From JABDKH01 sp963768565 (GTDB lineage Bacteria > Bacteroidota > Rhodothermia > Rhodothermales > JABDKH01), in NCBI GenBank assembly GCA_963768565.1, contig CAVYIO010000042.1, positions 1 through 64,000 of the forward strand: a stretch of DNA of 64,000 nt. The letters run 5' to 3'. Below the pieces are notes generated by a model. It saw only the letters and a program-made list of their open reading frames with translations, did not search any database and was not told the DNA's origin. The translations under genes were made by a program, and so were the position numbers. Of this stretch, positions 18,405 through 29,400 are shown piece by piece; positions within the stretch are counted from its first letter, which is position 1; every line of letters begins with the position of its first letter.

Positions 18405-19733
18405 CTACGATCCAGCCCGCGCTTCAAGGACTCCCAGATCCAGCTGACCTTCGTAGGAGGCAACAACGGTAGCAACGGTCGCGTCACCCGTCACATTGAC
18501 CACCGTCCGCATCATGTCCAGGATTCTGTCCACGCCGAGAATAAGCGCGATACCCTGGCCCGGAACGCCAACCGATTCCAGGATGATCACAAGCATTACG
18601 ATCCCGGCACTTGGCACGGCCGCGGTTCCGATGGATGCCAGCAGAGCGGTAAACACGATCGTCAACTGAGCTGCCAGGTCGAGGCCCATCCCCATAGCCT
18701 GCGCAATGAAGACGGCGGCTATCGCTTGATACAGGGCCGTCCCATCCATGTTGATCGTGGCTCCGAGCGGCAGGACAAAGGAGGAAATTTCCTCCGACAC
18801 GCCGAGATCTTTCTCCGTGACCTCCATCGTCACTGGAAGGGTTGCACCACTTGACGACGTCGAGAACGCGACGAGCTGGGCAGGCACAATGGCCGCAAAG
18901 AACCGGCCTAACGGCATCGGAGTGAACATCTTCAGCAGAAATGGATACGTGACCAATCCATGAATAAGCAGCCCCAGTGTTACAGCGATGCAATAGTAGC
19001 CAAGCGCCGCCAACAGTTCGGCTATCTGCGCCGGGTTGTCCTTCGCAACGGAATTGATCGTGTCGGCGAGTAACGCAAAGACGCCCACCGGAGCCGTCAC
19101 CATAATCAACTCAACCATCTTTATGACGAGCGCGTTGAGACCGTCAAAGAACCTGATGAGGTACTCCGCCTTCTCCGACGGCACCAGCAGCAGCCCCATT
19201 CCCGCGAAGATTGCGAAGAACACGATCTGAAGCATGTTGCGATTGTTGGACGCCGAAAAGAAAAGATTCTCGGGCACCATGTCGACAATGGGTTGCAGCG
19301 GACCGCGACCCTTCGCCTCGGCCGCAGCGGCCGCTCGCTGCTCGACGTCTCCGCTGTACGTCTCTTCCAACTTCTGTCGCATGTCCGGCGGAACGGATTT
19401 GCCGGGCTGCATCACGTTCACGATCGTCAGCCCAATCACCAGCGCTACGACAGTCGTCGATAAGTAGATCGCTATCGTCCGCCCGCCAATCCGCGAGAGT
19501 TTCCGGATATCCGACAGTGACGCCACGCCGGTGATGAGCGAGGCCAGGATCAGCGGGACCGCAATCAGTTTCAGCAGGTTGATGAAGATCGTGCCGAAGG
19601 GCGCGATCCAGTCGGAAGTGAATTGCCCCCAGCCCTGAATCGCTGCGAGAACACCGTATGCCAGCCCGAGCACAAGACCGGTGATGATCTGCCAGTGTAG
19701 CTTCCTGTACCAACGCATAGGGTTACGGGTCAA
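18405..19733 (-). CDS. Dicarboxylate/amino acid:cation symporter (DAACS, GltP-like)
   Basis: A 442-residue polytopic transporter of the glutamate/aspartate/C4-dicarboxylate:Na+ or H+ symporter family. The substrate-site motifs are present: the serine-rich hairpin loop STSSSGATLPVTME, the cation and substrate motif INMDGTALYQ, and a second hairpin (ASIGTAAVPSAG). Typical length, with an insert of charged, Ala-rich residues (EQRAAAAAEAKGRG) between early helices. Cation and substrate cannot be decided from the sequence alone. On the same strand as the DUF92 fusion upstream and the TPR protein downstream. Confidence 0.9.
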   Translation of the reverse strand: MTRNPMRWYRKLHWQIITGLVLGLAYGVLAAIQGWGQFTSDWIAPFGTIFINLLKLIAVPLILASLITGVASLSDIRKLSRIGGRTIAIYLSTTVVALVIGLTIVNVMQPGKSVPPDMRQKLEETYSGDVEQRAAAAAEAKGRGPLQPIVDMVPENLFFSASNNRNMLQIVFFAIFAGMGLLLVPSEKAEYLIRFFDGLNALVIKMVELIMVTAPVGVFALLADTINSVAKDNPAQIAELLAALGYYCIAVTLGLLIHGLVTYPFLLKMFTPMPLGRFFAAIVPAQLVAFSTSSSGATLPVTMEVTEKDLGVSEEISSFVLPLGATINMDGTALYQAIAAVFIAQAMGMGLDLAAQLTIVFTALLASIGTAAVPSAGIVMLVIILESVGVPGQGIALILGVDRILDMMRTVVNVTGDATVATVVASYEGQLDLGVLEARAGS

Positions 19734-19787
19734 GTCGGGTTCGTCCGATGATACGAAATTTCTGTTGACGCATCGGAGAGTTGCTCA

Positions 19788-21261
19788 TCAAACGAACGCG
19801 CCATATCCAAGAATAGCCAGAACGGCGCCGGTCCCCGTGGCCGCAAGATTCACTCGATCGTTCGTCAGCCAACTGAAGCCGCGTACAAGTTGATTACCCT
19901 CGGGCCGCTCGGTGAGTGCACCCGCATCGTCCACATAGAGCGCCTGGAGCGTTGCGCCAAGAATCGTGTCAATGGTCGAACCCGCGACGCCGGCTGCGAC
20001 GAAGATCGCGACGGACGTGACGCCAGCCACGCCACCACCGCTGACAAACGGCGCGGCCAGTACGGCGATCACCGTTGCACCTCCGACCGCTCCCACCGTC
20101 CCGAGACCGCTCACCGCCCCGGACGTGCCGGCCGGCGCACGACGAAGTAGTCCGGATATTGACCGGATCCGACCGCGACAATGTACCGATCTCCGTCCCC
20201 CACGTGTCCGCCGCAGCGGCCGCGAAGGCGCCAGCGTATCCCCAGAACAAAACGTCCAGTCCAACGAAGGCTGATGCCAGCAGCAGGACCCACGCAATAC
20301 CGCCGTTCGCCAGCACCTGCGAAACATCTCGAACGTGACCTTTTTGTTGACGTCGCTCGGCGTCGCGCTTCCGCTCACGCCCGACGCGCGAGAGCGCGCT
20401 GGATGTGACAAAGAACACTAGTCCCGGGAGCAGCCAACGCCAGTCGTTTGAGAGAACAATGGTCGTCCCCAACAACCCGGCCACGAGTGATCCTCGCGCG
20501 TCGAGGAGTTTCATCCGATACGTTCCGTAGGCGAACGCGGCCGGCAATACGATACCGACCAGCACAATGGCCGGGTCCACGACCGATGAAACGGTGAGGG
20601 CCAGCGTCGCGCAAACAGCCAGAACGATCGCGGGATTATCCCATCCACCCTCCGAGACATACTCCGCCGCCGTCGCGCACAGTGCGGTCAGCAATATGAC
20701 GAGCACCATGTACGACAGTGACAGCTCGATAGCGGCCTGCGTGACAACCATCACCACCGCGACGATTACGACGGCGGAGGAAAAGAAGGCCGCACTGCCA
20801 CGCGCCGTCTTCGGTCTCTCCGTATGTGTCCGGCCACTCCCTGCCTGACCCACCAGCGCAGCCAACGGATCCGAAATGGCCAGTACGGCGAGTGACGCCG
20901 TGAATGCATAGGTCAGATCAGGCCTTGCGGTCCAGCAAAGCACACCGGCCAGGATGAATGCCGCCGCAAACGTTGGTGTACCCTTCGTCTGTCGAGTTAC
21001 TCCGTGGACGGAACGGAGCCTGCCGCGATGGGCGTCGAGCAACGTAACTACCAACGCCAGAGCGGCCGCCGGGTAGAACGGTGTCGGATCCTTGAACATG
21101 AATGGCAGGCTCGCAGCTGCCAGTCCAACGACGGCGTGCACCGCCATCCTGCTCGACTCGGGACCAATTAGACCAGCGCGGCTGCTGACCTCTGCCAGCG
21201 CAAGCACGAGCCCCACAAATGAGACGGCACCGGTCGTAATCAGCAGGTCATCGAGCGTCAT
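19788..21261 (-). CDS. Fused isoprenoid-alcohol kinase: dolichol/phytol kinase-like domain plus DUF92 domain; frameshifted
   Basis: A two-part membrane protein. Residues 1-220 carry the polyprenol/phytol kinase pattern: SRMAVHAVVG, AISDPLAALVG, KTARGSAAFF, then EGGWDNPAI. The second half is DUF92: LDARGSLVAGLLGT, then DTWGTEIGTLS, then PAGTSGAVSGLGTVGAVGGA and DTILGATLQ. The reading frame breaks near 20135-20145; removing one T restores TTRRAPAGTSG, the expected DUF92 sequence. In plants the kinase fold (VTE5) makes phytyl phosphate and the DUF92 protein (VTE6) phytyl diphosphate, so the fusion plausibly performs both steps of isoprenoid-alcohol salvage. ATG 21261 has AGGAG seven bases upstream. 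Confidence 0.75.
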
Positions 21262-21304
21262 AGCACGCTCCTGCCGCGGACGTCGGCTCGCCCCCATGCG
21301 CCAA

Positions 21305-22323
21305 CTAGAATTGAAGAGTGAGAACTGCTCGTGGCGCATGCCTGCCCGATACGTCGTTTACCATTTCCATCCGTGCCGACAATCGGTCATTGTGCAACCG
21401 CGAAAACACAGCGGCGTCGATGGCCGAAATGACGTGGTTCACGATAATCAGCGACGTCACGCGTGAGGCCCGGCGGAGCAGGTCCTGCGACCGGGCGTGG
21501 TCCCTCGCGTACGAGTAAAACTTTGGAGATACGTTGACCTTACCACCTTCGCCATCCGAGCGTTCGGGATCGATGGCACCTGTGTACTCGTCCTCCACCA
21601 CCCAATCTGGATAATCCTCCCAACCCGGTGCGAACTGGAAGTACTTGCCGATGAGCTCGTAGTACTGCTGCTCTCCGAAATACGGGAGCTGATGAGAAAA
21701 CGTCGCACCCGTTTCGGGATGAAACATCTGCGATTCGGTGGCTCGTATCTCGTTGAACAATCGCCGTACCGTGATCAATTCGGATTCAGTCCACGCGGCG
21801 GGCTCAGTGAAGTCCAGTTGATCAGGGCTCGGTATCACGATTTCCTGGACCGTGAACACACCGCCGTGATTGGTTTCCAAAAAGCCTACGTAGTCATTGA
21901 GCCACGATGCGTAGCGAGTCGGACTCCAGTCGGCGTGAGCTTGCGCCTGGAAAGCGCGTTCCCCGTCCAGGCCGTCGCTCTTCCATTTGACGTAGCCGAG
22001 AACAAGCGCCGCCTCGACAGCAATCGAAAGTCCGGCCTTGAGCCACTGACGATTATACGCCTGCCCGAGTCCGGGTACGACTGCAGAGAGTCCCAGTGCC
22101 AGCGGAACGCTACGCCGACTCGTCGCTGACCTGAACCCGACGCCGACTCTGATCCGTGCAAGACCGTCATCCGAACCGCGTCCGACGTCCACTGCGGAGG
22201 CTGCTGTGGAGGCTGCGTCTCCACGCCGATGTCCTGACCGAACGCATCCGCGGTCAATTGGCCCGCAAGACCGAGGCAGAGAAGAAGCGTCAGGCAACCG
22301 GAGCCGCGCGAAGTTCGCAACAT
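21305..22323 (-). CDS. DUF5683 domain protein, secreted; frameshifted
   Basis: The N-terminal part opens with a signal peptide (MLRTSRGS, CLTLLLCLGLAGQL, ADAFGQ) and a Gln/Pro-rich linker (PQQPPQW). The frame then fails between about 22105 and 22135; a missing base would join it to SRRSVPLALGLSAVVPGLGQAYNRQW, the start of a DUF5683 domain. The PGLGQAYNRQWLKAG motif is the family hallmark, with hydrophobic helices on either side. The remainder, with many acidic and aromatic residues (DYVGFLETNHGG, YFQFAPGWEDYPDW), ends in a short helix region. Function unknown; members are abundant in Bacteroidota envelopes. It lies downstream of tlpA-like. Confidence 0.7.
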
Positions 22324-22354
22324 GGAGGGATCTACGGGATGTGAGTCGGCCGAT

Positions 22355-23035
22355 CTAAAGGTGCGGTCGGATCGCGCGCCGGAAGTAGGAGTAACTCCTG
22401 GCGCCAAGGATATACTTGCGAAACATCCCGTCGCGATCGATCACGTAGCTCGTGGGCCGGATCTCGAAACCGGCACGCACCGCCTGCGGCAGCTTTGCTC
22501 TACCATCAACGAACGCACTCATGGTCTCAAGCGGACGACTGCGGGCGAACGCGCGCAGTTCCTCCGGAACTTCGTCCGAAAGCGAAATAACCACGACCCC
22601 TGAATCCGCATAATCCTTGTGAATTCGGTTCAAATCTGGAATCTCATAAAGACATGGTGGACACCATGTTGCCCACAGATTCAGAATTATCACTTTACCT
22701 TTTAGATCCGACAGGGCCATGGTCTCATCGGTGGCGACCAGTTTGAACTCGAAGTCTTCCGCCGGCGAGAGCAGATCCATGTCCTCGATTTGATCCGGCG
22801 ACGCAATGGCTCCTTTGGAGGGTGTCGTCACGTTAGCATCGACGTTGGCCGTTACGAGGATCAGCCACAAACCGGATGCGATCGCAAGGACGGCTATCAC
22901 GCTGCCCACCCATTGCACTACTCCGTTCGGGCGTTTGGGCTCGTTACGAGCAATCAGAGCGTACAGCAGTCCGCCCGCAACGACGATCATCGCCACTGCC
23001 ATCGAATACGCGATTGGTGTGCCTATTTCGGCCAT
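22355..23035 (-). CDS. TlpA-family membrane-anchored thioredoxin
   Basis: A protein of about 226 residues with two N-terminal transmembrane segments followed by a thioredoxin-fold domain facing the periplasm. The active site is WATWCPPC at about residues 130-137 and the cis-Pro loop is IRPTSYVID. Such proteins reduce disulfides in envelope proteins or cytochromes. ATG 23035 is preferred; a GTG at 23044 is possible. It is on the same strand as the large metallopeptidase-barrel gene upstream and the DUF5683 gene downstream. Confidence 0.85.
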   Translation of the reverse strand: MAEIGTPIAYSMAVAMIVVAGGLLYALIARNEPKRPNGVVQWVGSVIAVLAIASGLWLILVTANVDANVTTPSKGAIASPDQIEDMDLLSPAEDFEFKLVATDETMALSDLKGKVIILNLWATWCPPCLYEIPDLNRIHKDYADSGVVVISLSDEVPEELRAFARSRPLETMSAFVDGRAKLPQAVRAGFEIRPTSYVIDRDGMFRKYILGARSYSYFRRAIRPHL

Positions 23036-23078
23036 ACTCGCCACAGAATTAAGATGGGTTCTTCAGGGCCTGCCGATT

Positions 23079-26000
23079 CTACAGGTCAAATCCGAAGAGG
23101 ATGCCAAAGTGCCATTGAAGTTCGCGGCCATAGAATACAGACGAAGACCCGTTCGGAGTCACGAAATCGGGGTCAAGTTCAAAAGCAAACTCATCGAGTC
23201 CATACGTAGTGCTAACAAATACGGACGTCGGCAGCAGATAGAAGGACCCCAGGCCAAGCCGTAGCTCGGCGCCAACATCACGTCGTGAATCCGACAGCGA
23301 CGGAAAGGATCCGCTCCATGCGTATGCCGCATCCGCATATATGCGTGCGTATACCTTGTCGATATAGAGAAAGAGAATCTGACGGCGAATCCGCGGAAAT
23401 ACGGGCAGGTGATACGAGAGCTGAAGCCAGAGGGTCTCGTTCCCTCCCAGCGCGTAAAACGGATAGCCGCGGGCCCCTATCAGACCGCCGACATAGTCAT
23501 CAAAGAAGTCATCAACGGGACTCCCGAGCAGCGTGCTGCCACGCAGCCGCAAGCCCGCTCCATGCGGGGCCGACTCACCGAGATGGAATTTCATCCCGAA
23601 GCGCAGGTCCGCCGTGAGACGGTGGTTGTGGAATCGCTCGTACTCCGGCACAAGCTGCCCATCCTCTACCGCAAACCGGTCCAACAGGCGACCCGGTTCA
23701 TACTCGTACGTTAACTCTGCCTTTAGCCCGACGGGTACCACATCGCTGTGACGGTGCGGCGCCATAGCCTCCACATAGGCCTTGAGACGAAACGCGCGGC
23801 CGATGTAGTATCTGGACGACGTTGCCGGGATAGTCTGCTGAAACTCGGTCGAGAAGAAGCGCTCCGTGGTTACCCGGTACGGACTGAATCGATATCCGGC
23901 TTCAAGCAGAATGCTCCGACTCACCTTGCTTCGTGCCGCGACATCGAGTTCCCACAGATTGTACGACAGGTCGGCGAGTGTGGTGTCAGGTGGAAAACAC
24001 GCCGTACAGGCGAGCTCCTCGAAGGCGAGTCCATTCTCCACGTTTCGACGCACGTTGAATAGCTGCAGCGACAATTGGGGCGACCACTTCTTCTTGCGGA
24101 AGAGAACGCCCTTGTTGTAGTCGAACTGAATGAAGATATCTCGCTCCAATTTCAGCAGATTGGCAGGCGCGAAGAAACTCCCCAGGTCATCTGCATCCCC
24201 CGAAGCAGGACCGATCAAAAGTCCACCGAACATTGACAGGCCCTCGAGCACTTCGCGTGACGCCAGATAGAACCCGAGCTTCGTATTTCGAAGCAGGGTC
24301 TCGCCCCGGGTCCGATCACCGAGCCGGACATCGGTCACGCGTCGCTTTCTGGACACGTACTGGTCCAGTCTCAGCACCGGAAAGAAACTGAAAGATGTAA
24401 AATCGCTCCGGTAGGCTGAGGCCGAGTCGGCAGCGGCCGTCGTCGTCACGACCGGCTCACTCGACATCACGCGACTCACGCCCGCGTCCGTCGAGGGCAT
24501 GGCATCAACACGGAGCATATTGACCGTACTCGATACCTGCTCCAATCGGGTGCCCTTCCATTTCGTCAGGGATGCGGGAGGGTGATATACGAATGCACCA
24601 CGGTCCTCGATCACCGTGACACTGTCGAGTCGGGCTATCTTGTATCCATCCCACTCATAGCGGGAAAAAAGGATCGCCCCATCAGCCCCGACGCTTGGCT
24701 CGAATGCGCCACCAACGACATTCGTTAGCTGATTAACCGCGCCTCCGGCAAGCGGCTTTCGGTAGATATTGAAGATGCCCGACGCGTCAGAGGCGAAGTA
24801 CAGGAAGCGACCGTGACGATCAACCACCGGGTCGCGTACGTCCGAGCCGTCGGCAACAACACGCGTCATCGAGCCCGTGGAGACGTCCAGCTCGCCGATG
24901 AACTGACCAGATGCATCGGACATGGCGACAAACACGCGCCGACCATCTGGATGCCAGGTCGGCACACCCATTTCCTCTCCATCTGCGAATGACGTGATCT
25001 GGCGAATCTCAGAGGACGCCGTAATCAACTCAAAAAGGTTCGCGGTGCCGTCCTCCTCGACAACAAAGACAATCCTCTCCCCATCCGGAGCATATGCAGG
25101 AAAGCGCGCCCGACGTTCTGTCGTCAGCCGCTTCTCGGTTCGACTCTCCAACTCGTACTCGTAGAGGTCCGCAAAGAAGTATCCCTTTGCATTGTCGCGA
25201 CGGCGAGAATAGACGACACTGCCTCCGTCAGGCGACCAGGAAAACGATCCGAATGCGCGTGACGCCACACGATGCCCCAGTGCACACGTATACGTGAAGG
25301 GATCTTCGAGCAACCCGTCCCCTTCCAGTGCGAGTTCCTCATCCCCATTGCTGTCGACGATGTACAGTCCGGTCTGGCTGAAGTCACGTCCACGATTTGA
25401 AACGTATCCGTATCGATCACCATCCGGCGAAAACGCCGGGTGTCGATTGAGGAATCCCTCCCCTTGTAGCAACCGGCCGGCTACTGGATCGCTGCGGACC
25501 TTCGACGTCGCCTCGGCATACCCGCTGCTCAAATCCTCCTTCCAGCTCTCGTAGATGGATCTGCCATTCTCTCCGAGGGCTGTCCTGGCGGCGCGCTGGA
25601 AATTCCACGACTTCCAGGATCCCAGCGACAGCGTGAGATCCCGAAGCGCCTGCTCTCCATACCTGCCGGCGATGTACTGCGTGAAGGCGAACCCCTGGTT
25701 GTATACCGTTTCGCGCTCGAGACTGTTGTGCGAATAGAACCCGCCCATGTCGGCAAGCGATAGCATTTCGTCCGCCAGCACGCGGGTGCGCAACAACATA
25801 TCCCGATGGGAATCCCACGTATCGAAGGTCATGCCGGTCCGCTGGTACTGTGCGGTGCCTTCGGCAAGCCATGCCGGATTGTTGACGACCGGAATCGGGT
25901 ACGTAACGATGCCGTCCGGATACCCATACAGGACGTCCGGGCGGCGGACATCTTCGTATGTGAGCATCTGGAAGTAATAGAACGGGACGCGCCGCGTCGA

Positions 26001-26450
26001 CTTCATCGCGGCGCCGACCTGCACGATGTGGGTGAACTCGTGCGTCACGACATTGCGTAGCCAGTTGTGCCGACCGCGAAACGGAGTGTTCAGAGCCGGC
26101 GACCAAAGCTGTATGACGTTGTCGAAAAAGTATGCGGCACCATTGGAATAGTCCTCAAAGTCGCGGAGGACAATCGAGACCTTCGCGTCAGGCTCGTGAG
26201 CGTATAGCTCCGTAATGGGCACGTAGATTTCTTCCGCAATCGAAGCCACGATTCGGGCGGACCGCTCACTCGTCGGACCATCCTCGCTCGAATGAAAATG
26301 CACGCGGAAATGCGGCGTCTCGATAGTACTCCACGTGAGATCGCCTCGAACGAAATCATAGAAGGATGGAGATACCTGGGCCATGGACGAAGACGAAAGT
26401 ATCGACGTCAGACAGAGTGCGGTCGCTATGATCGTGAAGCATCGATTCAT
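23079..26450 (-). CDS. Secreted HExxH metallopeptidase, PD40 propeller and C-terminal beta-barrel
   Basis: A 1123-residue protein with a signal peptide (residues 1-24). The first domain resembles the peptidase MA superfamily: VVTHEFTHIVQ gives His 137, Glu 138 and His 141, and AWLAEGTAQY supplies the third zinc ligand Glu 197. Residues about 330-640 are WD40/PD40-type beta-propeller blades (FSPDGDRYGYVSNRG, FSWSPDGGSVVYSRR, YAPDGERIVFVVEED, WHPDGRRVFVAMSD). From about residue 690 to the end the sequence is amphipathic and Tyr/Phe rich, like an outer-membrane barrel, ending in FGILFGFDL. It is probably anchored in the outer membrane by its C terminus. Its ATG overlaps the stop of the M6-like gene by four bases. 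Confidence 0.75.
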   Translation of the reverse strand: MNRCFTIIATALCLTSILSSSSMAQVSPSFYDFVRGDLTWSTIETPHFRVHFHSSEDGPTSERSARIVASIAEEIYVPITELYAHEPDAKVSIVLRDFEDYSNGAAYFFDNVIQLWSPALNTPFRGRHNWLRNVVTHEFTHIVQVGAAMKSTRRVPFYYFQMLTYEDVRRPDVLYGYPDGIVTYPIPVVNNPAWLAEGTAQYQRTGMTFDTWDSHRDMLLRTRVLADEMLSLADMGGFYSHNSLERETVYNQGFAFTQYIAGRYGEQALRDLTLSLGSWKSWNFQRAARTALGENGRSIYESWKEDLSSGYAEATSKVRSDPVAGRLLQGEGFLNRHPAFSPDGDRYGYVSNRGRDFSQTGLYIVDSNGDEELALEGDGLLEDPFTYTCALGHRVASRAFGSFSWSPDGGSVVYSRRRDNAKGYFFADLYEYELESRTEKRLTTERRARFPAYAPDGERIVFVVEEDGTANLFELITASSEIRQITSFADGEEMGVPTWHPDGRRVFVAMSDASGQFIGELDVSTGSMTRVVADGSDVRDPVVDRHGRFLYFASDASGIFNIYRKPLAGGAVNQLTNVVGGAFEPSVGADGAILFSRYEWDGYKIARLDSVTVIEDRGAFVYHPPASLTKWKGTRLEQVSSTVNMLRVDAMPSTDAGVSRVMSSEPVVTTTAAADSASAYRSDFTSFSFFPVLRLDQYVSRKRRVTDVRLGDRTRGETLLRNTKLGFYLASREVLEGLSMFGGLLIGPASGDADDLGSFFAPANLLKLERDIFIQFDYNKGVLFRKKKWSPQLSLQLFNVRRNVENGLAFEELACTACFPPDTTLADLSYNLWELDVAARSKVSRSILLEAGYRFSPYRVTTERFFSTEFQQTIPATSSRYYIGRAFRLKAYVEAMAPHRHSDVVPVGLKAELTYEYEPGRLLDRFAVEDGQLVPEYERFHNHRLTADLRFGMKFHLGESAPHGAGLRLRGSTLLGSPVDDFFDDYVGGLIGARGYPFYALGGNETLWLQLSYHLPVFPRIRRQILFLYIDKVYARIYADAAYAWSGSFPSLSDSRRDVGAELRLGLGSFYLLPTSVFVSTTYGLDEFAFELDPDFVTPNGSSSVFYGRELQWHFGILFGFDL

Positions 26451-29400
26451 CGAACGATCGCGAGGCTAATCAGTCGGGATTCGGATCTACCGGATTCGGA
26501 GGTCGCCGTGATGCGCGCGAAGTACAGCCCGCTCGGCGCGTCCGTCTCCCACGTCATTTCGAAGGGGACGCCCGGCCGTACAACCGGGGCGTTCAAACTA
26601 CCCACGAATCCGCCTGCCATATCTACAATCGTGATAACGATCGAGGCGTGGTCGGTCGTCGCGACCCGGAAATTTGTGCGCCCATCCCGCACTGGATTGG
26701 GCCAGTTGTATGTCTCTGATTCAAGCAATAGCGCCCCCGCTTCCGGCGACGCTCCGTCTCGTTCAGCAAGCTCCACAAATGACAGGTTACCGGGTCCTCC
26801 GAGAAATTCACCCCATCGTGGCTCGCCGGATTCGACAAGGTCCCAGACGCGAAAATCAGCATCGATTGAAACCGTATAGAGACGATCCAGCCGTAGGCCC
26901 GGCGTTGCGACGACAGAGCCTCCCGCGGGGAGTGGAAATCCGTCGACCAGACGACCGCGCTGCTCCATGTCGAACGCGCTGACATATCCATTCTCCCCGG
27001 ATACGAGAACGATCGGGCGCGTGCGCTCGACCCCCCCGATTATCAGGGACTGGGCCATGGCCGGCGACCGTAGGTCGATCGGGAATCCTTCCGCCAACGC
27101 ACCGCCACGTGTAAACGCGAGAAGCTGATTGCCACGTGCGACAACCACGTCCAGCCTGCCGTCCCCATCCACATCATCCAGCATCGGAGAAGGAACACGA
27201 TCCGGCCAGTTCCACTCCAGTGACGAGCGAAGAATGCGGAGCGGATCGAGTACGCGAATCTCACCGGACTCCTGCAGCAACAGTATCCGTCCGTCACGTG
27301 GAACCGCGACACCCAGGATGTCCATCGACATCGGTGCCAAACGCCCAGGGGCCGGTCGTACCTGCACCGAGCGTCCCGGTATTCCAGGCTGTCAAGACGG
27401 ATCCATCAGGACTAACCAGTTCGATTGATCCCTCAAAACCAATCGGCGAGCCTCCCGTCACCTCCATACGAGGCCGCCAGGGGCACGCTCTGGAGCTCGA
27501 CGGACGATACGGCGGTACCGGTCGAATTCAGTGTCACGATAAGACCACCGCCGGCAGAGGCAAACACAATGTGAGCACCCGCACCCACAATCATTACCGG
27601 TGACACGGGCAAATAGTCATCCGCCGAAACGCCGACAGGCGCCGACAACGTCTGACCCGATCTCGGATCGATCCGCGTGATCTGGTACTCCCCTTCAAGA
27701 ACTGATACAGTCCACAACTCATCACGAACACAGGCGGACTGGGTCTCGGTAAATTCGACGTCTTCGACTATCGAAATGAGGCCGTCGTCGTCCGCGAAGA
27801 CGAGCGCGCGGCGACCCGTGTCGGCATGCCTGACAGCCACAGCGTAGAAAGGACTGGCTGCCTCGTCGCACCACTTGACGCCTGTCGCGGCTTCAGTATG
27901 GTAGGCGCCCTCAAGGCGAAAGGAGGCTTCGTCTACCGGACTCGCCGACGATCCACTCACTCGCCGCACGACTGCCGACATGACCGGCCCCGGTGCCGAG
28001 AAATCACCAATCTCGACAAAACTCGGTCCACCTTCATTGGATCGGCTGTCAGGATAGGTGTCGTCGCCGAAACGATTCTCGTACAAGACGACCTCGCGAC
28101 CCGACGATGTAATGACAGTCGCTGGATTGCCCGAGTAGAAGAAATCGAATGGCGTTCCAAGGTCGAGCGCAGAACCGAATAGTCCCCGCGACGGATATCC
28201 GAGGTCCTGGCCCGAGTCTGCCTCTTCAACATCCAACCCTCTCCATGACGGGTCAGCATTCACCGTGTTCGTCGTGATGCCCGGCTTGATCTTACGCTCG
28301 TCGGCATGCCAGATGAGGATGCCACCGACAAGCGGATTGTCGTCTTCGTCCAGGCCGCCCGGCAACGCCCAGTCGTAATCGTCGACGCCAATCACGACAC
28401 CCCCGGCAAATCCCTCAATGGTTCTGCTGTTAAAATCCGGATCACCGTTTTCGAAAGACTGATCCGTAACCGTTCCGTTATTCCAGACTTGCAGCGACAA
28501 TCCGTCACCATCAACATCGCGGTGTCGATTCTCGATCAAGAAGTATTCTGAATCCGAGATCCATACCCGCGCGACATCCGACTCCGGCCCGGATGCAGCA
28601 CGCAACGTCAGGTTTACCGGGAAGCCTCCGCGAACCTCAATCGGTTCAACCCACTTCAGGAACACCTTCGTCCAGGCACTGGGCTCGGGTGGAATCAGGC
28701 CACTGTATGCAAAGATGCCGAGAGGGTCCATAAGGCCGAATGGACCTATCGCGCTCTCCCCTGTCGCAGTGTTGAACAGATCTGGAACGCCCAGGAAATT
28801 GAAAAAGCTTGCCGCCAGCAGCCCGTTGGTCGTCAGCTCGACCAGAAAGTATTCGTCCGACAGAAAATCAAACCCTCGCCGCGTTTCGGTGCGGGGAATC
28901 ACAGCCGTATTGGCCACGGGCAGTCCCTTGAAGTTCAGGCCAGTCGCCCCAAGTCGATCGAGGGATATGCTGTCAAAGTAGATCGACGGAAGGTCTAGCG
29001 GCGTCTTGTCGAGCGTAGTACCGACGAGTTCGATATCGCGACCAATGCCTGCGTGGAAAAGAACAAATAGAACTCGCTCCGGATCGAGACCTACAGGCGT
29101 GATGAACTCCACTTGCTGATCGGCAATCGTCCATGCCTCGCGTGACAAGCGAAGCAAGTTTCGACAGCTGTTCGTCAGACGAGGCATCCAGTCCGATGGG
29201 GCTATACTCCTCCATTTTGCCCGTGACCCGGACGACCTCGGGAAGCAGCATGGGATGGATCCGGACTTGCCCGTCCGACACCGAATCCAGGTAGTTGTGA
29301 AGGGCAGTTAGATGCGCGCTGAAGAACGAGGAGTCGTGAGGAAGGGGGTCCACTTTCGGAACCAGACCACCGTACGGATCCGAGGCAAACGTGCCTTCAC

